NCBI GenBank assembly: GCA_020722095.1
Contig: DYLM01000007.1
Span: 1-47,811 of the forward strand
Direction of reading: 5' to 3'
From: Chloroherpeton thalassium
GTDB lineage: Bacteria > Bacteroidota > Ignavibacteria > Kapaibacteriales > UBA2268
DNA: 47,811 nucleotides
Under the pieces are notes generated by a model that did not search any database, was not told the origin of the DNA, and was given only the letters and a program-made list of their open reading frames with translations. Below are positions 24,399-34,040 of this stretch, piece by piece (within the stretch, counting starts at the first letter, position 1; the number at the start of each line of letters is the position of its first letter). The translations under genes and the position numbers were made by a program.

Positions 24399-25484
24399 AT
24401 GAAGAAGAATTTGAAGGAAATGTTAGATAAAGCAAATGAATTGCGTGCTTTATTTGTTTTTGGTCAAAGAGTTATCCCTTTTTTAGAGGAAATTTTCATA
24501 TTTGTTAATGACATCGAACCTTTACTTGAAGAGATTAATGTTTCTATTGCCGAAAATCTAAAAAAAATGCCTTCTGCAACAAAGCAATTATCCAAAGTTA
24601 CTGAAGCTACAGAATTAGCAACTACTGAAATTATGGATATTTTAGATAATCTTAGTTTTAAAACTGACGTGATTTCACAAAACCTCAATTCATTACGAGT
24701 TATTAAAGATGAGCATCATCAATCAGTGGAAAGATTATTAGATATTTTACATAAAGCAATACAATCAAACGAAAATTTAAATGATTATTTACCAGAAATT
24801 TCATCGATTGTTGGTTTAATTAAAGAAAATCATTTGGAAAAGTTTGATAATACCGTTACAGAAACTAAATCAATTCTTGATAGCATTAATATGGATTCAA
24901 GCTCAATAATGATGAGCTTGCAAGTACAAGATATTACCAGCCAGCAATTAGCTGCTGTTAACCATCTTATCGAAGCAGTGCAAGGGAAATTGATACACAT
25001 TACAGAGAAATTTGAAACTACGAGCATTGATACATTAATGGCACAAGAAGATAATGTATCTTACAACACTAATGTATCTAAAATGCACAGAGCAATTGCT
25101 TTTGACCCCGATGCAGTAAAAACTACTGCAGAAAAAGAACAAATGCAATCTTCTGTTGATGATTTGATAAAAATGCACAAAGCAGAAATTAGTGGCGAAG
25201 AATTGCAGGAGTCTGCAAGCCAAGAAGCAGCTGACGAATTTTTTTCTGGAGATATTGATATTGAAGCATTACAGAACGAAATTGAGCAAGAACTTGCTAA
25301 TCAAAACACTTCAACTACCGATAATAGTAAGAGTGAACAAGTTGAGGAAAATGTTCTTGAATCAGATGCAAATGAATCGACAGAACAAGTAACAAACAGC
25401 GAAGAGGATATTCTGGCAAATGTAGATTTGGAAAATTTAGACGAACCATTTTCGCAAGATGATATTGATGCTCTTTTTAAGTAA
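24399..25484 (+). CDS. cheZ: CheZ-like phosphatase with FliM-like CheY-binding tail
   Basis: This 361-residue protein has a long helical bundle (~1-200) with the CheZ active-site pattern QDITSQQ near residues 177-183 (CheZ has QDLTGQ, with Asp and Gln attacking CheY-P). An acidic, disordered linker follows (about 205-345). The extreme C-terminus reads EPFSQDDIDALFK. That resembles both the CheY-binding tail of CheZ and the FliM N-terminal peptide (LSQAEIDALL). I choose ATG 24399, behind an AAGGAG box, rather than a TTG 15 bases earlier. Its role would be to dephosphorylate CheY-P in this operon. The CheZ identity is strong by motif and position, but overall similarity was not measured. Confidence 0.75.
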   Translation: MKKNLKEMLDKANELRALFVFGQRVIPFLEEIFIFVNDIEPLLEEINVSIAENLKKMPSATKQLSKVTEATELATTEIMDILDNLSFKTDVISQNLNSLRVIKDEHHQSVERLLDILHKAIQSNENLNDYLPEISSIVGLIKENHLEKFDNTVTETKSILDSINMDSSSIMMSLQVQDITSQQLAAVNHLIEAVQGKLIHITEKFETTSIDTLMAQEDNVSYNTNVSKMHRAIAFDPDAVKTTAEKEQMQSSVDDLIKMHKAEISGEELQESASQEAADEFFSGDIDIEALQNEIEQELANQNTSTTDNSKSEQVEENVLESDANESTEQVTNSEEDILANVDLENLDEPFSQDDIDALFK

Positions 25485-25549
25485 TCTTAATGTTTATAAA
25501 TGATTTGCATATATTGAACCATATTTAATTATAATTGTAAGAGGTAAAA

Positions 25550-27661
25550 ATGGCAATAAATTTAGACCCTGAAATGCAAGAAATCTTTGAGGGATTTCTT
25601 ATTGAAACACAAGAGTTATTAGATTCTCTTACAAATGATTTAATGGAAATTGAATCAAATCCAAATGATGAAGAACTAATTAATAAAATTTTTAGAAGTT
25701 TCCACACAATCAAAGGAACTTCATCTTTTATGAATGTTGGTAAAATTTCACATATTACTCATAATGCCGAAGATTTACTCAACAAAATCAGAAGAAAGGA
25801 ATTACCAATCACTCGCGAAACAATTGACGTTTTGCTTGAAGTGCAAGATTGGATTCAACTGATGCTAAATGAATTGAGAGTAGGCGAAGATATTGTTGCC
25901 GAGTATGACGAAACTTTTGCTAAGTTAGAAATTCTCAAAAATGGCGGAACGCTTGGAGAGATTCCTACTAATTCCTCTGCACCAACACCACTTGCTGCAA
26001 GTAATGTGATTGAAGATAAAACAAACGAGGAACTTGGATCTGCTTGGGACGATACTTATGATTCCACGCAAGAACAAAACCAAGAAATAAATGCTTTAGA
26101 CAAAGTATTGACAGATACAAGCATTACCGCACACCCAGGTGATTTCACACCTGACGAGTATTCTCTATTAGACCAAGCTTTTGCTGAATTAAATAAATCT
26201 TTTGGGCAAGAATTCAAGCAAGTTGCTGAAGAGCAAAAAAGTATCAATGAAAATGATTCCCAAAATAAAGAGAAAGTTATTTCAGAACAATTAGAAGAAG
26301 TGGGACCAATTGAAGTTATAGCCGGAAATACACAACCAACACATATTGAACCAAATCAACCTATCCTGCAACAACTTCAGCCAGCTCAAGCTGTAGCAGC
26401 TCACCCAACTCAAACCAAAGATAAATCTCCGGGTAATGCTGCAATTTCTACTGATACAATCAGGATTGATGTTTCAAGGGTGGAATCTTTGATGGATTTG
26501 AGTGGTGAATTAGTGCTTAGCAGAAATCGTTTGATGCAAATAAGCGAAAATTTAGATGGCAAAGTAGAAAATAAAGATATAATTAGAGATTTAATTGATT
26601 CCACTGCTCAATTAGATTTCATTACTTCGGAAATTCAAACTGCAGTAATGAGAATGAGAATGGTGCCAATAGCTAAATTGTTCCAAAAAGCACCAAGAAT
26701 TGTTCGCGATATATCAAAAGAATTTGGAAAGAAAATTAAGTTAGTTTTGCAAGGTGAAGAAACCGAAATTGATCGTGGAATAATCGAAGAATTAAACGAT
26801 CCGCTTGTACACATGATACGAAATTCTTGCGATCACGGAGTGGAATTACCTGCCGATAGAGTTGCTAAAGGCAAGCCCGAAGAAGGAACAGTTACTCTTG
26901 ATGCTTCGCAAGAAGGGAACAATATTGTTCTTAAAATTATAGATGATGGTGCTGGAATGGACCCACAAAAATTAATTAACAAAGCACTTGAAAAAGGAAT
27001 AATCACTGCAGATGAAGCACGCAGTTATACTCCTCGCGAAGCTTTTCAATTAATTTTTGCTCCTGGATTTAGCACTGCTAAAGTAGTTACTTCCGTATCG
27101 GGACGTGGTGTTGGAATGGATGTTGTGAGGACAAATATTCAATCCCTAAAAGGAATGATAGATATTGATTCCGAAATCAATAAGGGCACAACATTTACAA
27201 TAAAATTACCATTAACTTTAGCAATTATTCAGGGATTATTAGTAAGAATTCATAACGAAACTTATGCTATTCCTCTAAGTTCAGTTATTGAAGTAGTTTC
27301 AACAAGCAACTGCGAGATTTCATCAATTAACAAGAAGGAAGTAATTAGAATTCGTAATGATGTATTTCCATTAATTAGAATGGATTACGCATTGAAGCAT
27401 CCAAATCCTACTTCGGAATTAACTAATCGATATGTTGTAATAGTTGGATTAGGAGCCGAAAAATATGGATTAGTTTGTGATGAATTGTTAGGACAACAAG
27501 AAATTGTAATAAAATCCCTCGGTGAATATCTGGGAAATATCAAAGGAATTGCTGGCTCTACAATCTTAGGCGATGGGCGTGTGATAATGATTATTGATAT
27601 TGGCGATTTTATTGCTAAACTAACAGATAATAAACCAAAATATGTAATGTTATCAGCATAA
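25550..27661 (+). CDS. cheA: CheA-type histidine kinase (operon 1)
   Basis: This 703-residue chemotaxis kinase has an HPt domain (1-115, phospho-His52 in SFHTIKGTSSF), a long linker (115-300) and a dimerisation segment from ~303 (IRIDVSRVESLMDLSGELV). The ATPase domain has IRNSCDHGVELPADR as N-box, DDGAGMD and GRGVGMDVVRTN. The C-terminal CheW-like domain is about 560-703. No clear P2 domain is seen in the linker. All catalytic boxes are present. It would phosphorylate the CheY proteins of this operon. It is the last gene and is followed by a hairpin terminator. Confidence 0.96.
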   Translation: MAINLDPEMQEIFEGFLIETQELLDSLTNDLMEIESNPNDEELINKIFRSFHTIKGTSSFMNVGKISHITHNAEDLLNKIRRKELPITRETIDVLLEVQDWIQLMLNELRVGEDIVAEYDETFAKLEILKNGGTLGEIPTNSSAPTPLAASNVIEDKTNEELGSAWDDTYDSTQEQNQEINALDKVLTDTSITAHPGDFTPDEYSLLDQAFAELNKSFGQEFKQVAEEQKSINENDSQNKEKVISEQLEEVGPIEVIAGNTQPTHIEPNQPILQQLQPAQAVAAHPTQTKDKSPGNAAISTDTIRIDVSRVESLMDLSGELVLSRNRLMQISENLDGKVENKDIIRDLIDSTAQLDFITSEIQTAVMRMRMVPIAKLFQKAPRIVRDISKEFGKKIKLVLQGEETEIDRGIIEELNDPLVHMIRNSCDHGVELPADRVAKGKPEEGTVTLDASQEGNNIVLKIIDDGAGMDPQKLINKALEKGIITADEARSYTPREAFQLIFAPGFSTAKVVTSVSGRGVGMDVVRTNIQSLKGMIDIDSEINKGTTFTIKLPLTLAIIQGLLVRIHNETYAIPLSSVIEVVSTSNCEISSINKKEVIRIRNDVFPLIRMDYALKHPNPTSELTNRYVVIVGLGAEKYGLVCDELLGQQEIVIKSLGEYLGNIKGIAGSTILGDGRVIMIIDIGDFIAKLTDNKPKYVMLSA

Positions 27662-27697
27662 TCTATTCAGTAGATTTTAAGTAAATTTTCAAAGATA

Positions 27698-27719
27698 ACC
27701 TTCATTCAAGGTATTTTTT
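27698..27719 (+). terminator. Rho-independent terminator after cheA (operon 1)
   Basis: A short hairpin ACCTT (27698-27702) / AAGGT (27708-27712) with a 5-base loop is followed by T6. The stem is short, so efficiency is uncertain. Confidence 0.5.
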
Positions 27720-27891
27720 ACCATTTACACAAGAGCGGAAATAACTCTATCTTACTTTGAATGCTTACTTGCATAGGATTGAAAATTGTACATTTAAAAA
27801 CTAATAAGACAACTCCTATATTAATATATTTATTGTAAAAAATATAGAGAATTATAAGTAAGATATTCATAATTAAATAAACACTATCAAT

Positions 27892-28434
27892 TTAAATAAC
27901 TTTCTCTTTTAATTCTTCAATTAAATTTGAAATATCATATAAATCATTTAAACTTATTGTTAGTTTTAAATTTACGTGATTATCTGGGTTCATCTGCACA
28001 AGCTGTCTTTTATAATCACCTTGAATAATAAAATGTGATCTTTCCTTATGAAGATATTGTATTTCAGATTTTGCAAAAATACGGTAAAGCAATTTATCTT
28101 CACAAATACCTAAGCATATAAGATAATCATAATTATATCTTGGATTAAGTCCATTAAATTGGAATGTATTATTACTTCTACCCTTCCTTGCTGTTTTAAC
28201 TTCTATCAATTTTCCACTTTTTGTCTTAATATCATATTCATTATGAATTATTCCATCATCAATAATTTCCGTAATTGTGGAAAGTATCCATTTAATATAT
28301 TCTTCCCCAATTTGACCAATAGCATTGCCCTCAAAATCCCTAATTAGTGAAAACTTTGCTTTATAATCTTTGCCTAAATTTAGTTCTTTATGTTTTCGTT
28401 CTATTATCTCAATAAATTTTTTATCTAAATTCAT
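27892..28434 (-). CDS. Putative type II restriction endonuclease (PD-(D/E)XK)
   Basis: This 180-residue protein has a PD-(D/E)XK active site: Glu44/Glu45 in IGEEYIKWI, Asp68 in EYDIKTKSGK and Glu78-Val-Lys80 in LIEVKTAR. The following segment (NTFQFNGLNPRYNYDYLICLG) is common in restriction nucleases. It starts one base after the stop of the methyltransferase gene, so the two are an M-then-R operon. The recognition site cannot be read from the sequence. Base composition is AT-rich like the surroundings. Confidence 0.82.
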   Translation of the reverse strand: MNLDKKFIEIIERKHKELNLGKDYKAKFSLIRDFEGNAIGQIGEEYIKWILSTITEIIDDGIIHNEYDIKTKSGKLIEVKTARKGRSNNTFQFNGLNPRYNYDYLICLGICEDKLLYRIFAKSEIQYLHKERSHFIIQGDYKRQLVQMNPDNHVNLKLTISLNDLYDISNLIEELKEKVI

Positions 28435-28435
28435 T

Positions 28436-29440
28436 TTAAACCTCTGTTGTTCTTATTTGATTAATATTATCCTGTATTAATTGATATACATTGGATTTTC
28501 CTAAATGATAGCACGAGTTGGTTGCTAAACTGGCATACTTTTTCCAATCTGCATTTTTCAGTAAATCAATTAACCTATTTTTCATTTCAGAATCTTTTGT
28601 TGTAAGAATAATTGCAATGCCCGATTTATATTTTACTTCTTCAAATTTGTCAACGACTGTAATGTTCCCGTGAAATGTTGAAGATATATAAAAATCAGCT
28701 TTTTCATTGAATATCCATCTTTTACCACACTCGCGATTTTTGGCAAGCGATACAGTATGAACTTTTAAAAGGTCTAAAAATGGCTCTTTGTATCTATTTC
28801 TATACCAGTTGAACTCTTCGTTCTCGGCTTTATGATTTTTACTCCAAATTTGAAATACACATTTTACATCTATGATTTTACCATCTTTTGGTGTATAAAA
28901 TGAATCTTTGGGTAAAATCTCCGAATGAATTAGATTTAGGTTCTTTACTCTATATTTTACCGACCCTTTTCCTTTACTTTCAAAGAACATTGGCAAAATA
29001 AAACAAACATAATCAGCACTACTTGAGTGATTAATAAATTTTAAGGCAGTCACGCCTCTATGACCAAATGGAGGATTACCAATTACAATTATTTTTTTGT
29101 TTTTAGGTAAAGTATAATTTAAATAATCAGAATGAATAAAATCACTTCTGCGAGGATTAATATCTATTCCTATTCTCTTGTCAATTGGCAACAGGTCATA
29201 AAAAACACCGTTCCCCGCACTTGGTTCTATCCAATAAAAATCATCTATATTTTTTTCATAATTCGATATTCTCTCGCGAGTTTTAGAATACAGTTCAATT
29301 GCTACGGATTCTTTTGTAAAATACTGATCTAGAATATTATTGGAATTGATTTTCATCGAATTCCCATTTACATATTTTAGCATTATGTTTTTATAAGATA
29401 TTTCATTATTGAACAAATCTTTTGTTAGCAAATTTTCCAT
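28436..29440 (-). CDS. N6-adenine DNA methyltransferase (RM system 2)
   Basis: This 334-residue methylase has the order of a gamma-class N6-adenine enzyme: QYFTKESVA (39-47), SAM motif IEPSAGNG (71-78), GIDINP, and the catalytic GNPPFG (121-126), with the target-recognition region after it. It is unrelated in detail to the EcoRI-type methylase of this window. With the downstream nuclease it forms a second type II restriction-modification pair, placed between cheA and an unrelated lipid-metabolism operon. Specificity is unknown. Confidence 0.9.
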   Translation of the reverse strand: MENLLTKDLFNNEISYKNIMLKYVNGNSMKINSNNILDQYFTKESVAIELYSKTRERISNYEKNIDDFYWIEPSAGNGVFYDLLPIDKRIGIDINPRRSDFIHSDYLNYTLPKNKKIIVIGNPPFGHRGVTALKFINHSSSADYVCFILPMFFESKGKGSVKYRVKNLNLIHSEILPKDSFYTPKDGKIIDVKCVFQIWSKNHKAENEEFNWYRNRYKEPFLDLLKVHTVSLAKNRECGKRWIFNEKADFYISSTFHGNITVVDKFEEVKYKSGIAIILTTKDSEMKNRLIDLLKNADWKKYASLATNSCYHLGKSNVYQLIQDNINQIRTTEV

Positions 29441-29825
29441 AGTGTATTTTTATTCACTTATTAATTTTTCTAATATTAATTCTTTAAAAAATAGAAATTT
29501 AAATTCCAAACAAAACAATAATAAAGTATTTGAAATCAAAGAAATTCAGACAAAACAAGTTCCGCTCTTTGTAATTTACTTACTACAAAATGTTGATAAA
29601 CAAAATTACAAAAAAATAGCCTTTTGACAATATGTTTAAGTTCTGAATTTAATTAATTTTTTCTAATAAAGAAATAATTTTGTCAATTAATTTTTTGTAT
29701 ATATATTTACTAAATAGTTCTTCATAATTTTAATAACATTTTTACTTATATTTTGTTGAAATTAATTAATTTAGTATTTTATGTAAAATGAATTTTGTTC
29801 ATTTATTTATTTAGGGGAAAAATTT
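29441..29825. other. Gene-free AT-rich divergent promoter region
   Basis: This 385 bp spacer separates the divergent methylase and SDR genes. It presumably carries both promoters. I see no RNA gene, repeat or convincing frame. An AGGGGAA ribosome-binding site for the SDR gene lies at its right edge. Confidence 0.6.
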
Positions 29826-30653
29826 ATGGAAAATAGAAATATTGCAGATAGAAACCTATGGGCATTAATCTTGGGCTGTTCAAGTGGATTTGGCAAAGAA
29901 ACTGCATTAGAATTAGCAAAATCTGGTTATAACATTTATGGCGTTCATTTAGATATGGGCACCAACAAAGAAAAAGCCGAGCAATTCCGTCAGGTTTTAG
30001 AGCAAATTGGCGTAAAAGCTGTTTTCTTTAATGTGAATGCTGCAGATGATAAAAATCGTGCTGACATAATTGAATTTATTAAATCTCAGCAAACAAAAGA
30101 TCCAAATCACGTGCTTAGAGTTGTAATTCACTCCTTAGCTTTTGGAGCAATTGGTCCTTTTTTCTCTAAAGAGCCAAAGGAAATGCTAAACAAACGCCAA
30201 ATCGAAATGACGATGGACGTTATGGCAAATTCATTGATTTATTGGGTACAAGATTTGTTCAAAAACAAATTATTAGCCGAAAATTCTCGCATTTTTGCAA
30301 TGACAAGTATTGGTTCGGAACGTGCTATAATTAGTTATGGAGCTGTGTCGGCTGCCAAAGCAGCTGTAGAGGCTTATATTCGTCAAATAGCAGTGGAATT
30401 AGCACCATATAAAATTACTGCAAATGCAATTATGGCGGGTTTAACGGCAACTCCTGCTGCTGCCAAAATTCCTGGATTCGAGAAAATGTTAGCTCACGCT
30501 CGCGAACAAAATCCTTTCCAAAGAAATACCGTTCCTCAAGATGTGGCTAAAGCAATTTCGCTATTAGTAGACGAAAAATTTTACTGGATTACGGGAGCAA
30601 CTATCAAGGTTGATGGTGGCGAAAGTATCCTTAATTTTATTGAAACTGCATAA
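29826..30653 (+). CDS. SDR-family enoyl-[acyl-carrier-protein] reductase-like protein
   Basis: This 275-residue short-chain dehydrogenase has the nucleotide motif GCSSGFGKE (GxxxGxG type). It has the YX6K pair Tyr171/Lys178 (SYGAVSAAK) instead of the usual YX3K. YX6K is the hallmark of FabI/FabL enoyl-ACP reductases. Length and the GLTATPAAAKIPG loop are closer to FabL than to FabI. It would reduce trans-2-enoyl-ACP with NAD(P)H in fatty-acid synthesis. The acyl-CoA dehydrogenase gene follows 30 bases later, so a role in acyl-CoA turnover is also possible. Confidence 0.85.
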   Translation: MENRNIADRNLWALILGCSSGFGKETALELAKSGYNIYGVHLDMGTNKEKAEQFRQVLEQIGVKAVFFNVNAADDKNRADIIEFIKSQQTKDPNHVLRVVIHSLAFGAIGPFFSKEPKEMLNKRQIEMTMDVMANSLIYWVQDLFKNKLLAENSRIFAMTSIGSERAIISYGAVSAAKAAVEAYIRQIAVELAPYKITANAIMAGLTATPAAAKIPGFEKMLAHAREQNPFQRNTVPQDVAKAISLLVDEKFYWITGATIKVDGGESILNFIETA

Positions 30654-30683
30654 TTTATATATTATTAACTAAATTGAACGAGT

Positions 30684-31832
30684 ATGTTTGAATTAACTTT
30701 TACTGAAGAGCAAAGAATGCTCCGCGAAATGGTTCGCGATTTTGTTAACAACGAATTGAAGCCTATTGCTGGGCAAATTGATGAGCAAGAGTTCATCCCA
30801 GAACATATAATTAAAACAATCGGCGAACTTGGTTTGCTTGGTGCTGCCTTTCCTATCGAATATGGTGGAAGTGGATTTGGCGAAGTAGGTTATTGTTTAA
30901 TTCAAGAAGAAATTGGTAGAGCTTGCGCCTCTACAGCTACATTTATTGGAGCTCACGTTTCTATTGGAACGAACTCATTGTATTTGGGTGGTAGCGAAGA
31001 ATTAAAGCAAAGATTTATGCCTGACTTGTGTGCTGGGAAAAAAATCGCAGCTTTTGGCTTGACCGAACAAGGTGCGGGCTCGGACGCATTTGATTTGAAA
31101 ACACACGCAGCCCAAGATGGCGATTATTGGGTGATTAATGGCGAGAAACAATGGATTACAAATGGTCCTATTGCAGATGTTGTTGCTGTTTATGCACGCA
31201 CAAAAAAAGGAATTAGTGCATTTGTTGTCGAGAAAGGAATGGAAGGTTTCACCCCAGGTGCTCCCGAAAAGAAATTAGGTATTCGTGGTAGTAAAACTTC
31301 CACACTTAAATTTGAAAATGTTAGAGTTCACAAAGATAATATGATTGGTCGTGATGGATATGGCTTTCCTCTTTCAATGAAAGTATTGAATACAGGCAGA
31401 TTGGGTTTGGGTGCAGCTTGTTTGGGTACAATGAAAGAATTATTGGAAATGTCCACTAATTACGCTAAGAATCGTTACCAATTTGGCGAACCAATATCAA
31501 ATTTCCAAGCAATACAATTTATGTTAGCCGATATGGCAACAATGATTTATGCTTTGGAATCAATGTTATACCGCACAGCCACACTTTACGATTTGGGCAA
31601 GATGACTTCAGCCCAAGCTGGATATATCAAGTATTTTGCTTCGGATAGTTTGGATAAAATTGTGGATATGGCAATGCAAATTCACGCTGGTATGGGCTAT
31701 TCACGCGAAATGCCAATCGAAAGATATTATCGTGATTCGCGAATTAATAGAATTTTTGAAGGAACAAACGAAATTCAAAAAATCGTGATTGCTCGCGATG
31801 TAATCAAAAAGAATGGAGCATTATTCTCATAA
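30684..31832 (+). CDS. Acyl-CoA dehydrogenase
   Basis: This 382-residue flavoprotein is of the short/medium-chain type. Visible are FGLTEQGAGSDAFDLKT (FAD/substrate motif), WVINGEKQWITNGPIA, and the C-terminal IFEGTNEIQKIVIARDVI. The Glu of the EGTNE stretch is the expected catalytic base of SCAD/butyryl-CoA-type enzymes. It oxidises acyl-CoA to enoyl-CoA and passes electrons to ETF. It is co-directional with the enoyl-reductase-like gene and followed by a bidirectional terminator. Confidence 0.95.
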   Translation: MFELTFTEEQRMLREMVRDFVNNELKPIAGQIDEQEFIPEHIIKTIGELGLLGAAFPIEYGGSGFGEVGYCLIQEEIGRACASTATFIGAHVSIGTNSLYLGGSEELKQRFMPDLCAGKKIAAFGLTEQGAGSDAFDLKTHAAQDGDYWVINGEKQWITNGPIADVVAVYARTKKGISAFVVEKGMEGFTPGAPEKKLGIRGSKTSTLKFENVRVHKDNMIGRDGYGFPLSMKVLNTGRLGLGAACLGTMKELLEMSTNYAKNRYQFGEPISNFQAIQFMLADMATMIYALESMLYRTATLYDLGKMTSAQAGYIKYFASDSLDKIVDMAMQIHAGMGYSREMPIERYYRDSRINRIFEGTNEIQKIVIARDVIKKNGALFS

Positions 31833-31855
31833 GCATAATTAGCAAAGAAATAAAA

Positions 31856-31887
31856 AAAGCCCCTTCTCAGTTTTGAAAAGGGGCTTT
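31856..31887. terminator. Bidirectional Rho-independent terminator
   Basis: A strong inverted repeat AAAGCCCCTT (31856-31865) / AAGGGGCTTT (31878-31887) with A- and T-rich flanks lies between the convergent acyl-CoA dehydrogenase and T9SS protein genes, serving both. Confidence 0.9.
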
Positions 31888-31909
31888 GTTTTTTAATGAT
31901 ATTCCAAAA

Positions 31910-33280
31910 TTATTTAACAATTATCATCGTATGGGATTTTGAATATTTTCCAGTTGATAATGTATAGAAATATGCGCCTGCGGGCAACGACATTGTCTCG
32001 AAGTTTGATTCGTAAGTTCCAACATTCATAAATTCATCAACTAAATTCGCTACTTCCTGACCCATTTGATTGTATACTTTCAAAGAAACATAAGATGGTT
32101 CGTTGATTGCAAAAGTAATTCTTGTACTATTTATAGCTGGGTTTGGTGAATTTTGCGATAATGAAAAAGCATCAGCCGAATTATTTAATTCGCGAACACT
32201 AACTGATGGATCATATTCACCAGTATAACGACCATAAACAAAGAAACGGTAATTTTTACGAACATATTCTTCAGCCATAAATGAAGGATACATAGAAAGC
32301 CAAGTATTATAATCGGGTGAAGAAGTTGATGGTTTGCTGGGAAGAATTGTAGCACTCAAGAAACTACAACTATCAATTTGGTCGCCATAGTGACGAATAG
32401 TTCCAGCATAACATTTTTGGTATGGTTCTGTCCATTCCCAAGCACCAATCATACTCACAGTATCACTTAAATCATTTAAATCATCTTTAGTAATTAAAAA
32501 CATTATTCTATCACTGCTTTTGTAAGCATTCATCTCGCCTAAATCACTTGAATCTAAAGAAGTATTTCTAATAAAATAGTGTCCACCTTCTTCATATACT
32601 CTTGAATTTATATAACTTGCCTCCAATGTAATTGCATTTGTTAATTTATCATAAACATCTTGATTGTAATCAGCATCAAAAGCAAACGGATTAAATTCGG
32701 CAGTTCCAAAGTTCGGCATATTAAAATGATTTGCATTTAAAATTGAGAATAAGAAAGAATTTTTAATTGGCCTTTTTGGATAACTATACAATGTAAAGAT
32801 AACCGAATCTATTGTAAAGTCGCCATTAACTAATTGAGGATAAACCCAATTTACAGAAGGTATAATTTGGAAATATCCATTTAATTTAAATACTGAATTT
32901 CCATTTTGATCAACCACATCCAATGGCATACGAGTATCACCAATAAAATAATAATAATCTTCATTATTAGTATCGTTCACATTGTAAATAATTCTTGCAG
33001 TATCCACTGAATTATCTTCAGGATATGGATGCTGACGAGTGCTGAAGTTAACATCAATGTTTTCTACTGGTTCTCCTTGTAGGAAGAACTTTTGTAGATC
33101 TTGATTTTTTACTTCAATGGTTGAAACTGCTTCGTGAGTAGCAGGAACAGCTAATTGAGCTTCGTGAATATTCATTTGTGGGCTTAAAGTTATTGGCATA
33201 TTTTCCACAAATTTTTTCTCTGCATAAGTATTGCTAACAAATAACAATGCTACAGCAATAAAGAGGATTAATTTTTTCAT
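31910..33280 (-). CDS. T9SS-secreted protein, unknown function
   Basis: This is a secreted protein of about 456 residues. I start it at ATG 33280 (MKKLILFIAVALLFVSNTYA), a clean signal peptide behind an AAAAGG box. A frame extends upstream to 33343, but that start would put a charged stretch before the signal. The middle is beta-rich with no recognised enzyme motif. The last ~75 residues (SLSQNSPNPAINSTRITFAI, then SLPAGAYFYTLSTGKYS) are a T9SS type A sorting domain. It is therefore likely exported by the Por system. It is unrelated to the giant protein outside the tail. Confidence 0.88.
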   Translation of the reverse strand: MKKLILFIAVALLFVSNTYAEKKFVENMPITLSPQMNIHEAQLAVPATHEAVSTIEVKNQDLQKFFLQGEPVENIDVNFSTRQHPYPEDNSVDTARIIYNVNDTNNEDYYYFIGDTRMPLDVVDQNGNSVFKLNGYFQIIPSVNWVYPQLVNGDFTIDSVIFTLYSYPKRPIKNSFLFSILNANHFNMPNFGTAEFNPFAFDADYNQDVYDKLTNAITLEASYINSRVYEEGGHYFIRNTSLDSSDLGEMNAYKSSDRIMFLITKDDLNDLSDTVSMIGAWEWTEPYQKCYAGTIRHYGDQIDSCSFLSATILPSKPSTSSPDYNTWLSMYPSFMAEEYVRKNYRFFVYGRYTGEYDPSVSVRELNNSADAFSLSQNSPNPAINSTRITFAINEPSYVSLKVYNQMGQEVANLVDEFMNVGTYESNFETMSLPAGAYFYTLSTGKYSKSHTMIIVK

Positions 33281-33340
33281 AAAATACCTTTTTGTTTTAA
33301 TGTTGAAATTATATTTATCTTTTAACGTTTTAACTAAATA

Positions 33341-33348
33341 CAAAGTTA
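33341..33348 (-). promoter_or_regulatory. Possible FCB-type -7 element (TAACTTTG)
   Basis: TAACTTTG on the minus strand fits TAnnTTTG, 60 bases before the T9SS protein's chosen start. No well-placed -33 TTG was found. Confidence 0.3.
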
Positions 33349-33415
33349 CAAATTTACAACAATTTTAACGTATATTAACACATTATTCGTAATATCGTAT
33401 TAAATTTTTTAGAAA

Positions 33416-34030
33416 ATGGTAGAATCAATTATAAATTACATCAGCACTATTCCCACTCCATTGATGGCAATAGCAATTTTCTTAATCGCTTATGTTGAAA
33501 ACGTCTTTCCTCCCTCGCCCAGCGATGCATTGATATTATTTTCAGGAACATTAGTTCCCAGCGGTAATGTTGATTTTGTTTTACTGTGGATTTTTGCCAC
33601 TCTCGGCTCTTTAGCAGGATTTCTTACGATGTTTGCTATTGGAGTGAGCTTTGATAGAAAAGTGATTGAGCAAGGCAAATTGAAATACATCAAGTATGAA
33701 ACAGTGATGAAAGTTGAAAAATGGTTCCAGAAATGGGGTTATAGTTTGATTGTTATCAACAGATTTCTATCGGGCACTCGTGGAGTGATTTCATTTTTTG
33801 CAGGAATGTCTTTACTAAAAGTACGGACAACAACAATATTAAGTGGAATTAGTGCGGCAATTTGGAATTTCATTTTAATTTATCTGGGAATGACTTTTTC
33901 TAATAATTGGCAAGAAATTAACAAACAAATAGAAAAATACGGCACATTTATTTTCTATGCCGTATTAGCAATTCTAATTGTTTTTGTAATTTATACTTTA
34001 AATAAAAAAAACAAAAGTCTCAACAAATGA
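33416..34030 (+). CDS. DedA-family membrane protein
   Basis: This 204-residue inner-membrane protein is of the DedA/SNARE-associated (VTT) family. It contains AYVENVFPPSPSDALILFSG near the N-terminus, FQKWGYSLIVINRFLSGTRG with the conserved Arg/Gly residues, and multiple hydrophobic helices including the last ~30 residues before the Lys-rich end. DedA proteins are proposed lipid-scrambling or undecaprenyl-phosphate transporters. The exact substrate is unknown. It is the last plus-strand gene before the second chemosensory operon, which is convergent. Confidence 0.92.
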   Translation: MVESIINYISTIPTPLMAIAIFLIAYVENVFPPSPSDALILFSGTLVPSGNVDFVLLWIFATLGSLAGFLTMFAIGVSFDRKVIEQGKLKYIKYETVMKVEKWFQKWGYSLIVINRFLSGTRGVISFFAGMSLLKVRTTTILSGISAAIWNFILIYLGMTFSNNWQEINKQIEKYGTFIFYAVLAILIVFVIYTLNKKNKSLNK

Positions 34031-34040
34031 CCAAGCCAAA

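Noticed and set aside
29409-29627. Plus-strand 72-codon frame upstream of the SDR gene
   Set aside because: Lys/Asn-rich translation of AT-rich DNA, overlapping the methylase start; no ribosome-binding site or motif.
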